From positions 1-64,000 of the forward strand of contig JAFSCU010000001.1 in NCBI GenBank assembly GCA_017436575.1: a stretch of 64,000 nucleotides of DNA, read 5' to 3'. Origin of the DNA: Oscillospiraceae bacterium (GTDB taxonomy: Bacteria; Bacillota; Clostridia; Oscillospirales; Ruminococcaceae). A program made the position numbers and the translations under genes. Of the stretch, positions 18,290 through 26,188 are shown in pieces. Below the pieces are notes generated by a model, which saw only the letters and a list, made by a program, of their open reading frames with translations, had not been told where the DNA came from and made no database searches. Positions within the stretch are counted from its first letter, which is position 1; each line of letters begins with the position of its first letter.

Positions 18290-19750
18290 TTACAATTTTT
18301 CGTTGAATTTATCCACTTCGTTGGCTTTTGTGATATCCACAGGATACTGGCCTGTAAAGCAGCCGATACAGAAACCGCAGTTTGCATCCGGTGCAACCTT
18401 CAGCATATCTTCCAGCGGCAGGAAAGCAATGGAGTCAAGACCCAGTTCTTCCCTGATGCCTTCCACATTTGTTCTTGCGGCAATAAGGTTGCGTTTTTCT
18501 GTATTGTCTGTACCGAAGTAGCATTTGTTTGTATATGGAGGAGATGCCACACGCATGTGAACTTCTGTAGCACCTGCTTCACGAAGAATTTTTACAACTC
18601 TCTTTGAAGTGGTACCGCGAACAATACTGTCATCAACCAGGATAACTCGTTTGCCTTTTACAGTTCTTTCGATGGCATTCAGTTTGATTTTAACTGAATT
18701 TTCTCTTTCTTTCTGTGTTGGCTGAATAAATGTTCTGCCGATATAGCGGTTTTTCATAAGACCCACGCCGTAAGGAATACCGCTGGCTTCTGCATAACCC
18801 ATGGCAGCTTCCAGACCGGAGTCTGGTGAACCGATTACAACATCAGCTTCAACCGGCTGTACTTTTGAAACAAGGGCGCCGGCAATCTTTCTGGAATGAT
18901 GAACTGACTGGCCTTCAACCACTGAGTCAGGGCGGGCAAAGTACACATATTCAAAGATACACAGACCTGTTGGTTTTTCTGTGCCTTCCTGATACACAGA
19001 AAGTATGCCGTTTTCAACCTGTACGATTTCACCCGGTTTAACATCACGGACAAATTTTGCACCAACTACTTCCAGTGCACAGGTTTCGCTGGCAAACACA
19101 TAGCCACCGCCTGGCAGCTGACCGATAACCATAGGTCTGAAACCATGTTTGTCCCTGGCGGCAATAAGTTTTCTTGGGGACATAACCACCATTGAAATAG
19201 CGCCTTCCAGTTTTTCCATAGCGCGTCTTACAGCTTCTTCTGTGGAATGGCTGGTAAGGCGTTCTTTTGCTATAGTATAAGCGATAACTTCAGCATCGCT
19301 GGATGTGTGAAAGATGATACCCTGCTGCTGCAGTTCTCTTCTGATTTCCACAGCATTTATCAGCTGGCCGTTAAAAGCCATTGACATAGTGCCTTTTGCG
19401 TGGCGGATGTAAAGTGGCTGGGCGTTCATAACATCAGCTGTGTCTGATGAAGCATATCTGTTATGACCGATAGCCATCTGGCCTTCAGGCAATGTAGCCA
19501 AAGCCTCGTTTGTCAGTACTTCAGGTACAAGACCTACACCTTTTACAGTGCTGATAATACCGTGGTCGTTTACAGAAATACCACAGCTTTCCTGACCGCG
19601 ATGCTGCAGTGCGTAAAGGGCATATCTTACTTCTTCCCTTACATCGATTCTGTCATATACGCCGGTTGTGATGCCAAAAACACCACATTCTTCGTGAATT
19701 TCAGCAAAATCACGAACATAGCTGCAATCAATACAATGTTTATTGCACAT
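18290..19750 (-). CDS. purF: Amidophosphoribosyltransferase
   Basis: Commits PRPP to purine synthesis by making phosphoribosylamine. The Ntn-type catalytic Cys is Cys22 in HEECGVFGI, so a 21-residue propeptide must be removed, as in the iron-sulfur PurF type. The PRPP loop is VILVDDSIVRGTTS and the cluster-type cysteines lie in CGFCIGCFTGQYP. The propeptide is unusual in carrying its own CX3CX2C pattern (CNKHCIDC). AAAGGA precedes the ATG. Allosteric inhibition by AMP/GMP is expected from the family. Confidence 0.96.
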   Translation of the reverse strand: MCNKHCIDCSYVRDFAEIHEECGVFGITTGVYDRIDVREEVRYALYALQHRGQESCGISVNDHGIISTVKGVGLVPEVLTNEALATLPEGQMAIGHNRYASSDTADVMNAQPLYIRHAKGTMSMAFNGQLINAVEIRRELQQQGIIFHTSSDAEVIAYTIAKERLTSHSTEEAVRRAMEKLEGAISMVVMSPRKLIAARDKHGFRPMVIGQLPGGGYVFASETCALEVVGAKFVRDVKPGEIVQVENGILSVYQEGTEKPTGLCIFEYVYFARPDSVVEGQSVHHSRKIAGALVSKVQPVEADVVIGSPDSGLEAAMGYAEASGIPYGVGLMKNRYIGRTFIQPTQKERENSVKIKLNAIERTVKGKRVILVDDSIVRGTTSKRVVKILREAGATEVHMRVASPPYTNKCYFGTDNTEKRNLIAARTNVEGIREELGLDSIAFLPLEDMLKVAPDANCGFCIGCFTGQYPVDITKANEVDKFNEKL

Positions 19751-19784
19751 ATGTTTTCCTTTCTTAATATCTCATATAAGTATA

Positions 19785-20270
19785 TCAGCTGTTCAGTTTT
19801 GCATCTTTTGCAAGAACTGCCTTTTCCATATCTTCTTTCATCTGGTCCAGTTTTGCAGAAAGTTCTTCGTCATTTACAGCCAAAATTTGAACGGCAAGAA
19901 TAGCTGCGTTTTCAGCACCGTCAATGGCAACTGTAGCTACAGGAATACCAGAAGGCATCTGTACTGTGCTGAGCAAGGAATCCAAGCCGTCTAATGTAGA
20001 AGATTTAATTGGTACGCCGATTACAGGCAGTGTGGTGTGAGCTGCAAGTACACCTGCCAGGTGTGCAGCTTTGCCGGCTGCAGCGATAATAACGCCAAAG
20101 CCGTTTTCTTTTGCATTGTGTGCATAATTGAAGGCAGCCATAGGGGTGCGGTGAGCAGACATAATTCGCACTTCGTGTTCGATGCCGAATTCTGCCAGTT
20201 TGTTGGCGCATTTCTGCATTACACCCAGGTCTGAATCACTGCCCATTACAATAGCAACTTTTTTACGCAT
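19785..20270 (-). CDS. purE: 5-(carboxyamino)imidazole ribonucleotide mutase
   Basis: Interconverts N5-CAIR and CAIR. About 161 aa with [11 protein letters not shown], the SAHRTP active-site motif and [11 protein letters not shown]. The ATG at 20268-20270 follows AGGAGG; the longer frame runs into the riboswitch terminator. purK is not in this window, so whether this is a PurK-dependent or direct-CO2 (class II) PurE is open. First gene of the leftward operon. Confidence 0.95.
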   Translation of the reverse strand: MRKKVAIVMGSDSDLGVMQKCANKLAEFGIEHEVRIMSAHRTPMAAFNYAHNAKENGFGVIIAAAGKAAHLAGVLAAHTTLPVIGVPIKSSTLDGLDSLLSTVQMPSGIPVATVAIDGAENAAILAVQILAVNDEELSAKLDQMKEDMEKAVLAKDAKLNS

Positions 20271-20309
20271 GGTAAATCCTCCTGTTTTGTATAGATGTTT
20301 TAAATAAAT

Positions 20310-20346
20310 AACAAAATAAAAGCCTTTGCATAAAAAATGCAAAGGC
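20310..20346 (-). terminator. Riboswitch-controlled attenuator before purE
   Basis: On the minus strand GCCTTTGCAT-TTTTT-ATGCAAAGGC is followed by TTTTATTTTG. It sits between the guanine riboswitch and purE, as expected for a ligand-induced OFF switch. Confidence 0.88.
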
Positions 20347-20394
20347 GAAACAGAGTATGCCATTTTCTTTTTTTCAAACAGCACACTTATGTAA

Positions 20395-20464
20395 CGCCCA
20401 TAGCGTAGATAATTAGGTTATCACGTAGAGACTCCTGCGCCAAATCCGCAGGCTAATATGGACG
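20395..20464 (-). promoter_or_regulatory. Guanine riboswitch (purE operon leader)
   Basis: Three-way junction readable on the minus strand: P1 CGTCCATA / TATGGGCG, P2 CCTGCG / CGCAGG with loop GATTTGG, J2/3 AGTCTCTAC, and P3 with loop CCTAA and arm TTATC. The GG and CC loops can kiss. The base just before the 3' P1 strand (TATGGGCG) is C, the determinant for guanine/hypoxanthine over adenine. An intrinsic terminator follows, so guanine should switch the operon off. Confidence 0.9.
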
Positions 20465-20485
20465 AATAATATTTATTTCAATTTA

Positions 20486-20514
20486 AGTTTAACAAAAATA
20501 AGGGGTATTTACAA
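20486..20514 (-). promoter_or_regulatory. Promoter of the purE operon
   Basis: TTGTAA and TAAACT separated by 17 bases on the minus strand, placed just upstream of the riboswitch. Confidence 0.6.
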
Positions 20515-20764
20515 GGAAAAAAGCCTATTTTTTCTATCTTTTCCCTTTTGTGACATTTACCGCCGGAATAAAGAATAAAATTTGTGAAATATCCACAATA
20601 GCTATTTTTACCACTTGTGAAGCACAGTTGTACATTGTTAAAAAACAGACATATTTTTCCTTCAGTTTCCAGCTGCAGTATTGTAAAAAAATACTATATA
20701 TTTTCTTCATACAGTGGCCATTTCACTGCAAATATACAAAATTGACAAAAGTTAATATTTTTTA

Positions 20765-20794
20765 TTGCAAAAATAAATAATGCTGTGTTATATT
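20765..20794 (+). promoter_or_regulatory. Promoter of purC
   Basis: TTGCAA at 20765 and TTATAT/TATATT at 20788-20794, 17-18 bases apart. A start near 20801 would begin the transcript just before the second riboswitch. The 20515-20764 interval between the divergent units is AT-rich and shows no supported gene. Confidence 0.55.
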
Positions 20795-20811
20795 TTTTAT
20801 GTAAGATGAAT

Positions 20812-20882
20812 ATTACATATAAATCCAATAATATGGTTTGGATGTTTCTACAAAGTGACCGTAAATCACTTTACTATGGCAG
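20812..20882 (+). promoter_or_regulatory. Guanine riboswitch (purC leader)
   Basis: P1 CATA (20816) / TATG (20875), P2 TCCAA / TTTGGA with loop AATATGG-like, J2/3 TGTTTCTAC, P3 AAAGTGA / TCACTTT with loop CCGTAAA. The specificity base at 20874 is C (guanine type). Unlike the purE leader, no hairpin with a U-run follows. A possible stem GAATTAT / ATAATTC ends directly before the purC ribosome site (CCGGAGG), which suggests translational control. Confidence 0.92.
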
Positions 20883-20945
20883 GGCTTTCCTACCAATGAA
20901 TTATTCTGATTTTCTATTTTGAATTTATAATTCCGGAGGCTTTTT

Positions 20946-21638
20946 ATGAAAAAAATCTACACTGGTAAAACTAAAGACGTATTTGAACTTGAAAACGGCA
21001 ACTACCTGCTGGCTTTCAAAGACACAGTAACTGGCGAAAATGGCGTATTTGACCCAGGCGCAAACACAGTAGGTCTGGAAATTGACGGTATCGGCAAACA
21101 GAACCTGAAAATGAGCAAAATCTTCTTTGAACTGCTGCAGGAAAAAGGCATCAAAACACATTATGTTTCCATCGACCCTGAAAAAGGCACAATGGAAGTT
21201 CTGCCTGCAAAAAACTTTGGTCACGGCCTGGAAGTTATCTGCCGTCTGAGAGCTGTTGGCTCTTTCATCAGAAGATACGGCGATTACATCGAAAGCGGTG
21301 CTCCACTGGATGCATACGTTGAAATGACATTTAAAAACGACGCAAAAGGTGACCCACTGGTAACAAAAGAAGGTCTGATTGCTCTGGGCGTTATGACTGA
21401 CGAACAGTATGAATCAACAAAGAAACAGACACAGGAAATCACAAGAATTGTTGCTGAAGAATTTGCCAAAAAAGGTCTGGACCTTTATGACATCAAATTT
21501 GAATTCGGTTACAACAAAGAACTTGACCAGGTTATCCTGATTGACGAAATTGCTTCCGGCAATATGCGCGTTTACAAAGACGGTGAATATGTAGACCCAA
21601 TTACACTTTCAAACCTGTTTCTTGGCGAAGACGCATAA
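20946..21638 (+). CDS. purC: SAICAR synthetase
   Basis: Joins CAIR and aspartate with ATP. 230 aa, starting [17 protein letters not shown]; other landmarks are [16 protein letters not shown], the ADP/phosphate-binding-type region and [13 protein letters not shown] near the C-terminus. GGAGG precedes the ATG. It is transcribed away from the purE operon but has the same type of riboswitch, so both arms respond to guanine. Confidence 0.97.
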   Translation: MKKIYTGKTKDVFELENGNYLLAFKDTVTGENGVFDPGANTVGLEIDGIGKQNLKMSKIFFELLQEKGIKTHYVSIDPEKGTMEVLPAKNFGHGLEVICRLRAVGSFIRRYGDYIESGAPLDAYVEMTFKNDAKGDPLVTKEGLIALGVMTDEQYESTKKQTQEITRIVAEEFAKKGLDLYDIKFEFGYNKELDQVILIDEIASGNMRVYKDGEYVDPITLSNLFLGEDA

Positions 21639-21654
21639 TTCAATATAAAATATT

Positions 21655-21687
21655 ACTCCCCAAGGCTGTGCCCTGGGGAGTTTTTTC
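21655..21687 (+). terminator. Terminator of purC
   Basis: ACTCCCCA and TGGGGAGT stem followed by TTTTTT. Confidence 0.9.
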
Positions 21688-21728
21688 TTTATGACAGATA
21701 AAAGTCGCAGATATATGCAATAAAAATA

Positions 21729-21760
21729 AAACGTGTGCCTGCCGGTTGTGCACACGTTTA
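21729..21760 (-). terminator. Terminator of the arsR-like gene
   Basis: AAACGTGTG and CACACGTTT form the stem; on the minus strand TTTTATTTTTATT follows. Confidence 0.8.
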
Positions 21761-21765
21761 TATTT

Positions 21766-22035
21766 CTATTTAATCCAGTCTGTCAGAATCCCGATAACAT
21801 CCTGTGCTATCTGTGGATTGATTGAGTAATAAACCCATCTGGAGTCTTTGCGTGATGCAACGATGCCGCTGTCACACAAAATTTTCATATGGTGAGAAAG
21901 TGTGGACTGACCCATTTTAACCTGGCTGAGTATCTGGCCTGCGTTCAGTTCTTTATCACTGATAAGGTCCATAATTGCCAGTCGGTTGCTGTCGCCCAGT
22001 GCTTTGAATATTTTTTCTTTATCGGATAATTTCAT
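21766..22035 (-). CDS. ArsR/SmtB family transcriptional regulator
   Basis: An 89-aa winged-helix repressor-type protein: EKIFKALGDSNRLAIMDLI, then the recognition helix region QSTLSHHMKILCDSGIV and the wing SRWVYYSINP. The usual metal-binding ELCVC-type motif of ArsR/SmtB is missing (only one Cys), so the ligand is unknown. I start at the second Met, 7 nt after AGGACGG. Monocistronic; a near-palindrome overlaps its own -10, which suggests autoregulation. No obvious target gene is adjacent. Confidence 0.9.
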   Translation of the reverse strand: MKLSDKEKIFKALGDSNRLAIMDLISDKELNAGQILSQVKMGQSTLSHHMKILCDSGIVASRKDSRWVYYSINPQIAQDVIGILTDWIK

Positions 22036-22051
22036 AATCATTCCGTCCTAT

Positions 22052-22081
22052 TATAATAATTATCATATATAACTATATCAA
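22052..22081 (-). promoter_or_regulatory. Promoter and near-palindromic operator of the arsR-like gene
   Basis: On the minus strand TTGATA and TATTAT are 17 bases apart. A 16-base near-palindrome (22052-22067, centre ATAATTAT) covers the -10. Confidence 0.5.
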
Positions 22082-22650
22082 GTTAAATATGCAGTTTAAC
22101 CGGTCGTTAGCATTGTTTAACTTTTTATGACATAATGATACACCATTTGCAAAATATTTTCAACAATAAAAATGAATATTTTTACCTGAAAACACATCAA
22201 AAATACAGTTATTTTATAAATATATTATATTTTGTGTATGTTTATGTATTTAATATTTATATTTTTTCATTTAATAATTTCAATATTTAAATGTGTGAAT
22301 TATATATTTTTGTTGCTTTTAGCTCCGTTATGCATCATATCTATATATTTTACTTTTTGACGATAGTTCAACCGTGAACTTTTTTAAATCAAGTTTCTAC
22401 AACATTATTCAAATTATAACAAAGTATATTTATGTTGCTAAATTTTATAATATTTCAAATATTAGATAATTATTTATCGTATTTTTAGCTTATTTTCTCA
22501 TTAAAGCAATAAACAAAATCATTTTATCGTCGGGCTTCGCTTTATTATCAAAGTTTATATTTACATCAGTATCTTCAATAAACAAGTAACGCTTTTTCGA
22601 TAAATAAATTTTATGTTGTGCATAAAAAATTTTTATTGATGCTTAAAAAA
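22082..22650. other. AT-rich gene-free region of about 570 bases
   Basis: Very low G+C with no reading frame or RNA gene I recognise. The only ordered element is a hairpin with a T-run at 22365-22386, listed separately. Confidence 0.7.
22365..22386 (+). terminator. Orphan terminator-like hairpin in the AT-rich region
   Basis: AGTTCA-ACCG-TGAACT followed by TTTTT. No rightward gene precedes it, so it may end an unannotated short transcript or be a relic. Confidence 0.5.
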
Positions 22651-22675
22651 ATGAACTGATTATAAAAATCAGTCC
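22651..22675 (-). terminator. Terminator of the XRE-CAT operon
   Basis: ACTGAT/ATCAGT stem; the minus strand then reads TCATTTTTTT. Confidence 0.7.
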
Positions 22676-22683
22676 ATCTTTTA

Positions 22684-23340
22684 TTAAAAATATTTTTCAA
22701 AGTTATCCATATCTGCCTGCAAATCTTTCAAAAACAGGTCAATATGCCAGCCGTCTGTGGTTGCGTGATGACAGGTAAGTGACAGAGGCATCAGTATCTT
22801 GCCTGACTGTTCAAAATATCTGCCCGCTTCCACAGATGGAAAGAAATATGGTTTGTTTTCATAGCTATGTACTGCAAACGATTTGAATTCCACCCAGGGA
22901 ATTGCAGATACAGTATAGGCATTTTGTGGTGGCAATGTATGTTTTTGGGCCAATATGCCATAGTTTTCGCCATATTGTTTCTGATTGTCCAGATACGCTT
23001 TATAAAAAGTGTGGAAATCGTCATTATACTCTGTCCACATCAGTGAAAAGGTTTTATTATCATTATGGAAATGAGCATAAAGCGGTGTAAGGCTGTGGTA
23101 ATAGCCCAACTGACCATCTTTTTGTGCTATTTTAAACTCAATCTGCTTATTAAGGCTTTTTGTAACCAGCCACAGGTATGCAGGGAAAAACTTTATATTA
23201 TTGCTTTTGACTGTCTGTAATAAAGCAGTAACATCCATTTCAACAGTCAATGAATAGCCTGTGGGGGCCATTTGTGAAAAGTAATAGAACAATTCTCCTC
23301 TTGGCCACTTGGATATATCGATAGCTGTAAAATCCGTCAT
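22684..23340 (-). CDS. Chloramphenicol acetyltransferase-like protein
   Basis: A 218-aa member of the CAT fold family, whose members move acetyl groups from acetyl-CoA to a hydroxyl. The catalytic motif HHATTDGWH has His192 and Asp196. Also conserved are the N-terminal YYFSQMAPTGYSLTVEMDVT and the IPWVEFKSF strand. Whether the substrate is chloramphenicol is unknown: many chromosomal CAT-like proteins are not resistance factors. Its ATG overlaps the stop of the upstream regulator (ATGA), so the two are coupled. Confidence 0.85.
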   Translation of the reverse strand: MTDFTAIDISKWPRGELFYYFSQMAPTGYSLTVEMDVTALLQTVKSNNIKFFPAYLWLVTKSLNKQIEFKIAQKDGQLGYYHSLTPLYAHFHNDNKTFSLMWTEYNDDFHTFYKAYLDNQKQYGENYGILAQKHTLPPQNAYTVSAIPWVEFKSFAVHSYENKPYFFPSVEAGRYFEQSGKILMPLSLTCHHATTDGWHIDLFLKDLQADMDNFEKYF

Positions 23341-23927
23341 ATTTTAATCTCCTGATAGAAAAGTCCGTGCTGGGTGCAATACCATACCAGTCTGGCTCGG
23401 CGTACAAACGGCAGGCGGCACTGCAGGTCCCACTGTGGATAGAGTTTGCGGATTATCAGGCCATCTGCAGACAACAATGCCACAAAAGAAATGTAGTGGC
23501 TGCGTTCCATAGGATGTGATGAAGACACAAAGTATTCATTTTCCATTTTTTCTATGGAAAGAGCCTGGTTTTCATCCGCTTTCTGCAACGGTAAAGCAAT
23601 CAGCTTTTTACCGCAACAGGTAATGCCGGCATCTGCCATGGCAGTGATAATATTACCGCAGATAGGACATACATAAAACTGTGTTTTTCTCATATTTCCT
23701 GCCAGGGATTTATTTGTATCCAGTTGCCCTGACAGCAATTTTTCCAGATCCACATTGAAAATTTTTGACAGCTGTGGCAACAGGGACAAATCAGGCCGGC
23801 CATGACCTCTTTCCCATTTACTTACGGCTTTATCGCTGACATTCAGAAGTTCTGCCAACTGCAGCTGGGTCATGCTGTTTTCTTTTCGCAGGCTGTATAT
23901 CAGCCTGCCGATTTTTTCATTATCCAT
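23337..23927 (-). CDS. XRE regulator fused to a desulfoferrodoxin-like domain
   Basis: A 196-aa two-part protein. Residues 5-65 form an XRE helix-turn-helix (SMTQLQLAELLNVSDKAVSKWERG). Residues 85-196 resemble desulfoferrodoxin: CPIC and CC (Cys87, 90, 104, 105) match the rubredoxin-like centre I. HPMERSHYI (His138, His144) and WYCTQHGLF (Cys184, His187) match four of the five ligands of the superoxide-reductase centre II; the first His is not evident. It may sense iron, redox state or superoxide and control its coupled CAT-like partner. That role is inference. AGAGGTG precedes the ATG. Confidence 0.82.
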   Translation of the reverse strand: MDNEKIGRLIYSLRKENSMTQLQLAELLNVSDKAVSKWERGHGRPDLSLLPQLSKIFNVDLEKLLSGQLDTNKSLAGNMRKTQFYVCPICGNIITAMADAGITCCGKKLIALPLQKADENQALSIEKMENEYFVSSSHPMERSHYISFVALLSADGLIIRKLYPQWDLQCRLPFVRRARLVWYCTQHGLFYQEIKI

Positions 23928-24057
23928 ACTCTCACCTCTGTTTTAATTATAGAGTATTGTATGCAGTTTGCAATAAACGAAAAGTAGAGTTTGTAATAAA
24001 ATGTTAAGTAAAATATAATTTGATTTCGGGTTCGAGTCCAGCTACTTACATAAAATA

Positions 24058-24086
24058 AAAAAGAGTATCTGACGATACTCTTTTTT
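24058..24086. terminator. Hairpin terminator within the tRNA-end repeat (copy 1)
   Basis: AAAGAGTATC-TGAC-GATACTCTTT, T-rich on both strands. Confidence 0.7.
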
Positions 24087-24249
24087 ATTTGGTGCACCAT
24101 CAGGGACTCGCCGTCCGCTTCGGCACTGCGTACCTTGCATACTAACTGGCTTTCGCTATCGCTCAAGCTCTCGCTTGCTACAAACAGTCCACCGGACTGT
24201 TTGTTTAACGCAGCGACCCTCTCGGGTTCGAGTTCCTCTGGTTGTATAA

Positions 24250-24285
24250 ACAAAAACAGGTATCCAAAAGGATACCTGTTTTTGT
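24250..24285. terminator. Terminator of tRNA-Lys (copy 2)
   Basis: ACAGGTATCC-AAAA-GGATACCTGT flanked by A- and T-runs, directly after the CCA end of tRNA-Lys on the minus strand. Confidence 0.85.
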
Positions 24286-24361
24286 TGGTGCACCATCAGG
24301 GACTCGAACCCGGGACCCACTGATTAAGAGTCAGTTGCTCTACCAACTGAGCTAATGGTGC
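24286..24361 (-). tRNA. tRNA-Lys (anticodon CTT)
   Basis: The full cloverleaf reads on the minus strand: acceptor GCACCAT / ATGGTGC, D-arm AGCTCAGTTGGTAGAGC, anticodon arm ACTGA-CTCTTAA-TCAGT with anticodon CTT, and T-arm with GGTTCGAGTCC. The discriminator A and the CCA end are encoded. Confidence 0.95.
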
Positions 24362-24393
24362 ATATTTTCTATTGCCTTAATATTATACCACCA

Positions 24394-24436
24394 AAAAATA
24401 AAAATGCAATAGTTTTTTTGAAAACTACTGCATTTT
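24394..24436 (-). terminator. Terminator of lrgAB
   Basis: AAATGCAGTAGTTTTC and its pairing arm form a long stem; the minus strand continues TTATTTTTT. Confidence 0.75.
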
Positions 24437-24445
24437 ATTGATTCG

Positions 24446-25138
24446 TCAGTGCAACATTGCAAAAATCTGTGCAACAACCACCGTCATAAGACCTGCAACC
24501 GCAATTGAAAGGCCGGACATTGCGCCTTCCACTTCGCCCAGTTCAATGGCACGGGTTGTGCCAGTGCCGTGGGCAGCAGTGCCTATGGCAAGACCTTTTG
24601 CAACAGGATTTGTGATTTTGCAGAAATCCAATACAGATGATGCAATTATATTGCCAAATATACCGGTGATAATAATAACAGGTACTGTAATAGCGTAAAC
24701 ACCGCCCAGTTCTTCGGCAACACCCATTCCAATGGCTGATGTAACACTTTTGGGCAGCAGAGTAACATATTCAGGATGGGACAGACCAAATATTAATGCC
24801 AGTGTAAGAATACCCACAGCAGAAGCAACCACACCGCTGAATATACCTGTGAGTATAGCAAAAACATTGTTTTTAAGCTGTTCAATCTGGCGATACAGTG
24901 GAATAGCAAGAGAAACTGTGGCCGGTGTCAGAAACCAGCTGATGTATTTTGCACCGCTGTTGTATGTATCATAATCTATGCCTGTGGTAAACAGGAAAGT
25001 AATAATAATAACAATTGCTATCAGAATAGGATTAAAAAACTGACTTTTGAACTTGTCTTTTATCATAGAGCCAAAGAAAAATGCCACCATAGTAAGTGCG
25101 GCACCGGCAAATGAAGCAGAGGCAAAAAGTTCTTTCAT
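24446..25138 (-). CDS. lrgB: LrgB/CidB family membrane protein
   Basis: A 230-aa membrane protein of the LrgB family, linked to control of murein hydrolases, cell lysis or export of small metabolites such as pyruvate. About seven or more hydrophobic segments. Family landmarks are the LLPKSVTSAIGMGVAEELGG stretch and GTAAHGTGTTRAIELGE. It starts two bases after the lrgA stop, as in most lrgAB operons. No LytSR-type regulator is adjacent. Confidence 0.93.
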   Translation of the reverse strand: MKELFASASFAGAALTMVAFFFGSMIKDKFKSQFFNPILIAIVIIITFLFTTGIDYDTYNSGAKYISWFLTPATVSLAIPLYRQIEQLKNNVFAILTGIFSGVVASAVGILTLALIFGLSHPEYVTLLPKSVTSAIGMGVAEELGGVYAITVPVIIITGIFGNIIASSVLDFCKITNPVAKGLAIGTAAHGTGTTRAIELGEVEGAMSGLSIAVAGLMTVVVAQIFAMLH

Positions 25139-25489
25139 TTACTCATCCCCCTTTTCAATAATCCGCTGTGTCACTTTGCCTGTTACCAGCATAACAAAAG
25201 GAGTGACCAGCACAACGGAACACACAGCTGCAGGCAGCATGCTTTTCAGGGTAGCCCAAGACCGCATAAGTCCCACGCCGCCAGGAACAAACATTATCGG
25301 CATACAATCGATAAGGAAGTCAGCGGCTGTTTCCACCTTTTCCAGTTTTATCACACCTGATACCAACAGTATAAACATAAGCACCAGTCCCCATATACTG
25401 CCCGGCACAGGCAGTGGAACAATATAGCGGATAAACTCGCCTGCAAAACAGACAAGAATTATAACAGAAAGCTGTTTAATAAATTTCAT
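25139..25489 (-). CDS. lrgA: LrgA/CidA family holin-like protein
   Basis: A 116-aa protein with four hydrophobic segments and the family pattern GEFIRYIVPLPVPGSIWGLVLMFI, followed by FVPGGVGLM. The start is the Met of MKFIKQLSVIILVCF, preceded by GAGGT; the longer frame has no ribosome site. Probably forms a membrane pair with LrgB. Which of the lrg or cid role applies cannot be told. Confidence 0.92.
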   Translation of the reverse strand: MKFIKQLSVIILVCFAGEFIRYIVPLPVPGSIWGLVLMFILLVSGVIKLEKVETAADFLIDCMPIMFVPGGVGLMRSWATLKSMLPAAVCSVVLVTPFVMLVTGKVTQRIIEKGDE

Positions 25490-25550
25490 AATAACCTCAA
25501 ATACAATATGATTATTTATTTTAAACCTGATTATAAATTTTTGCAAGAAA

Positions 25551-25578
25551 AAACAGCCTGCCGCAGCAGACTGAAATC
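25551..25578 (-). terminator. Terminator after the carboxypeptidase-regulatory-like gene
   Basis: CAGTCTGC-TGC-GGCAGGCTG, then TTTTTT on the minus strand. Confidence 0.7.
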
Positions 25579-25608
25579 AGTATTTATTATTAACAAATAA
25601 GCAAGCTG

Positions 25609-26187
25609 TCAATTATTGAAAACAGAGGCTGCACCATAATTTTCGTTTTTATCCCATATTTCCACATCAACTTTATGCCAGTTTTCCCTTTTGTCTGTAC
25701 TTACCTGTATCAGCCATGCAGTCATAGGATGTGCGCCGGCATATTCTGTTACTTTATTCATATTGACCACAGGGCAGCGGATTCCGTCAACTGTTACCTG
25801 CAGGTGAATATCATCAGGAGCAATATCCTGACAACCCTTCAGATATTTGTCCAAAGCCATTGGTCTGAAATAAACCATAAGCCCATTGGCGGCGCCTTTT
25901 ACAGTAAAACAGTGCAGCCCATATACTTCAAGTGTGTCTATCTTTGCATCAAGCTGCAAATCCGCATCCAGAATAATGTCCTGGCACCAGTATTCCAGGC
26001 CACTTTCCTTATAGCCCTTTACTGCAAAAAAGAAAGGATAGTATCCGGCCGGAATATCAAACCTGTAGTATCCTTCTGTATCTGTACAGGCTGTAAACAG
26101 TGTTTCAAAACTGTTGCTTTTCAGTTCAACCACTGCCTGCTCTACAGGCTGGTCATATTTATCTTTAATGTATCCGTCCAGTATCAT
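25609..26187 (-). CDS. Carboxypeptidase regulatory-like (beta-sandwich) domain protein
   Basis: 192 aa with an N-terminal domain typical of CarboxypepD_reg folds (GYIKDKYDQPVEQAVVELKS...TDTEGYYRFDIPAGYY) and a C-terminal half I do not recognise (YLKGCQDIAPDDIHLQVTVDGIRCP). No signal peptide is seen, so it is probably cytoplasmic. The ATG is one base after the stop of the membrane-anchored XRE regulator, so the two are probably co-translated. Confidence 0.7.
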   Translation of the reverse strand: MILDGYIKDKYDQPVEQAVVELKSNSFETLFTACTDTEGYYRFDIPAGYYPFFFAVKGYKESGLEYWCQDIILDADLQLDAKIDTLEVYGLHCFTVKGAANGLMVYFRPMALDKYLKGCQDIAPDDIHLQVTVDGIRCPVVNMNKVTEYAGAHPMTAWLIQVSTDKRENWHKVDVEIWDKNENYGAASVFNN

Positions 26188-26188
26188 T

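Larger units (their letters stand above)
24021..24306. repeat. Mosaic of tRNA-end repeats and terminators next to tRNA-Lys
   Basis: Two copies of one layout 196 bases apart: a T-arm sequence CGGGTTCGAGT (24027, 24223), a hairpin terminator, then TGCACCATCAGGGACTCG (within 24091-24110 and 24287-24306). The last piece is the 3' end of the real tRNA-Lys read on the opposite strand. The two hairpins differ in sequence but keep pairing. The spacer 24111-24220 contains a palindrome CAAACAGTCC/GGACTGTTTG. It looks like a tRNA-associated duplication or attachment-type element. Confidence 0.7.

Noticed and set aside
20400..20460. Adenine riboswitch upstream of purE
   Set aside because: The specificity position before the 3' P1 strand is C, not U, which indicates guanine type.
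22684..23340. Chloramphenicol resistance gene (cat) on a mobile element
   Set aside because: No IS, integrase or resistance context; sits in a chromosomal operon with its own regulator. Kept as CAT-like only.
24021..24050. A second complete tRNA gene on the plus strand
   Set aside because: Only a T-arm-like stretch is present; no D-arm, anticodon arm or matching acceptor stem.
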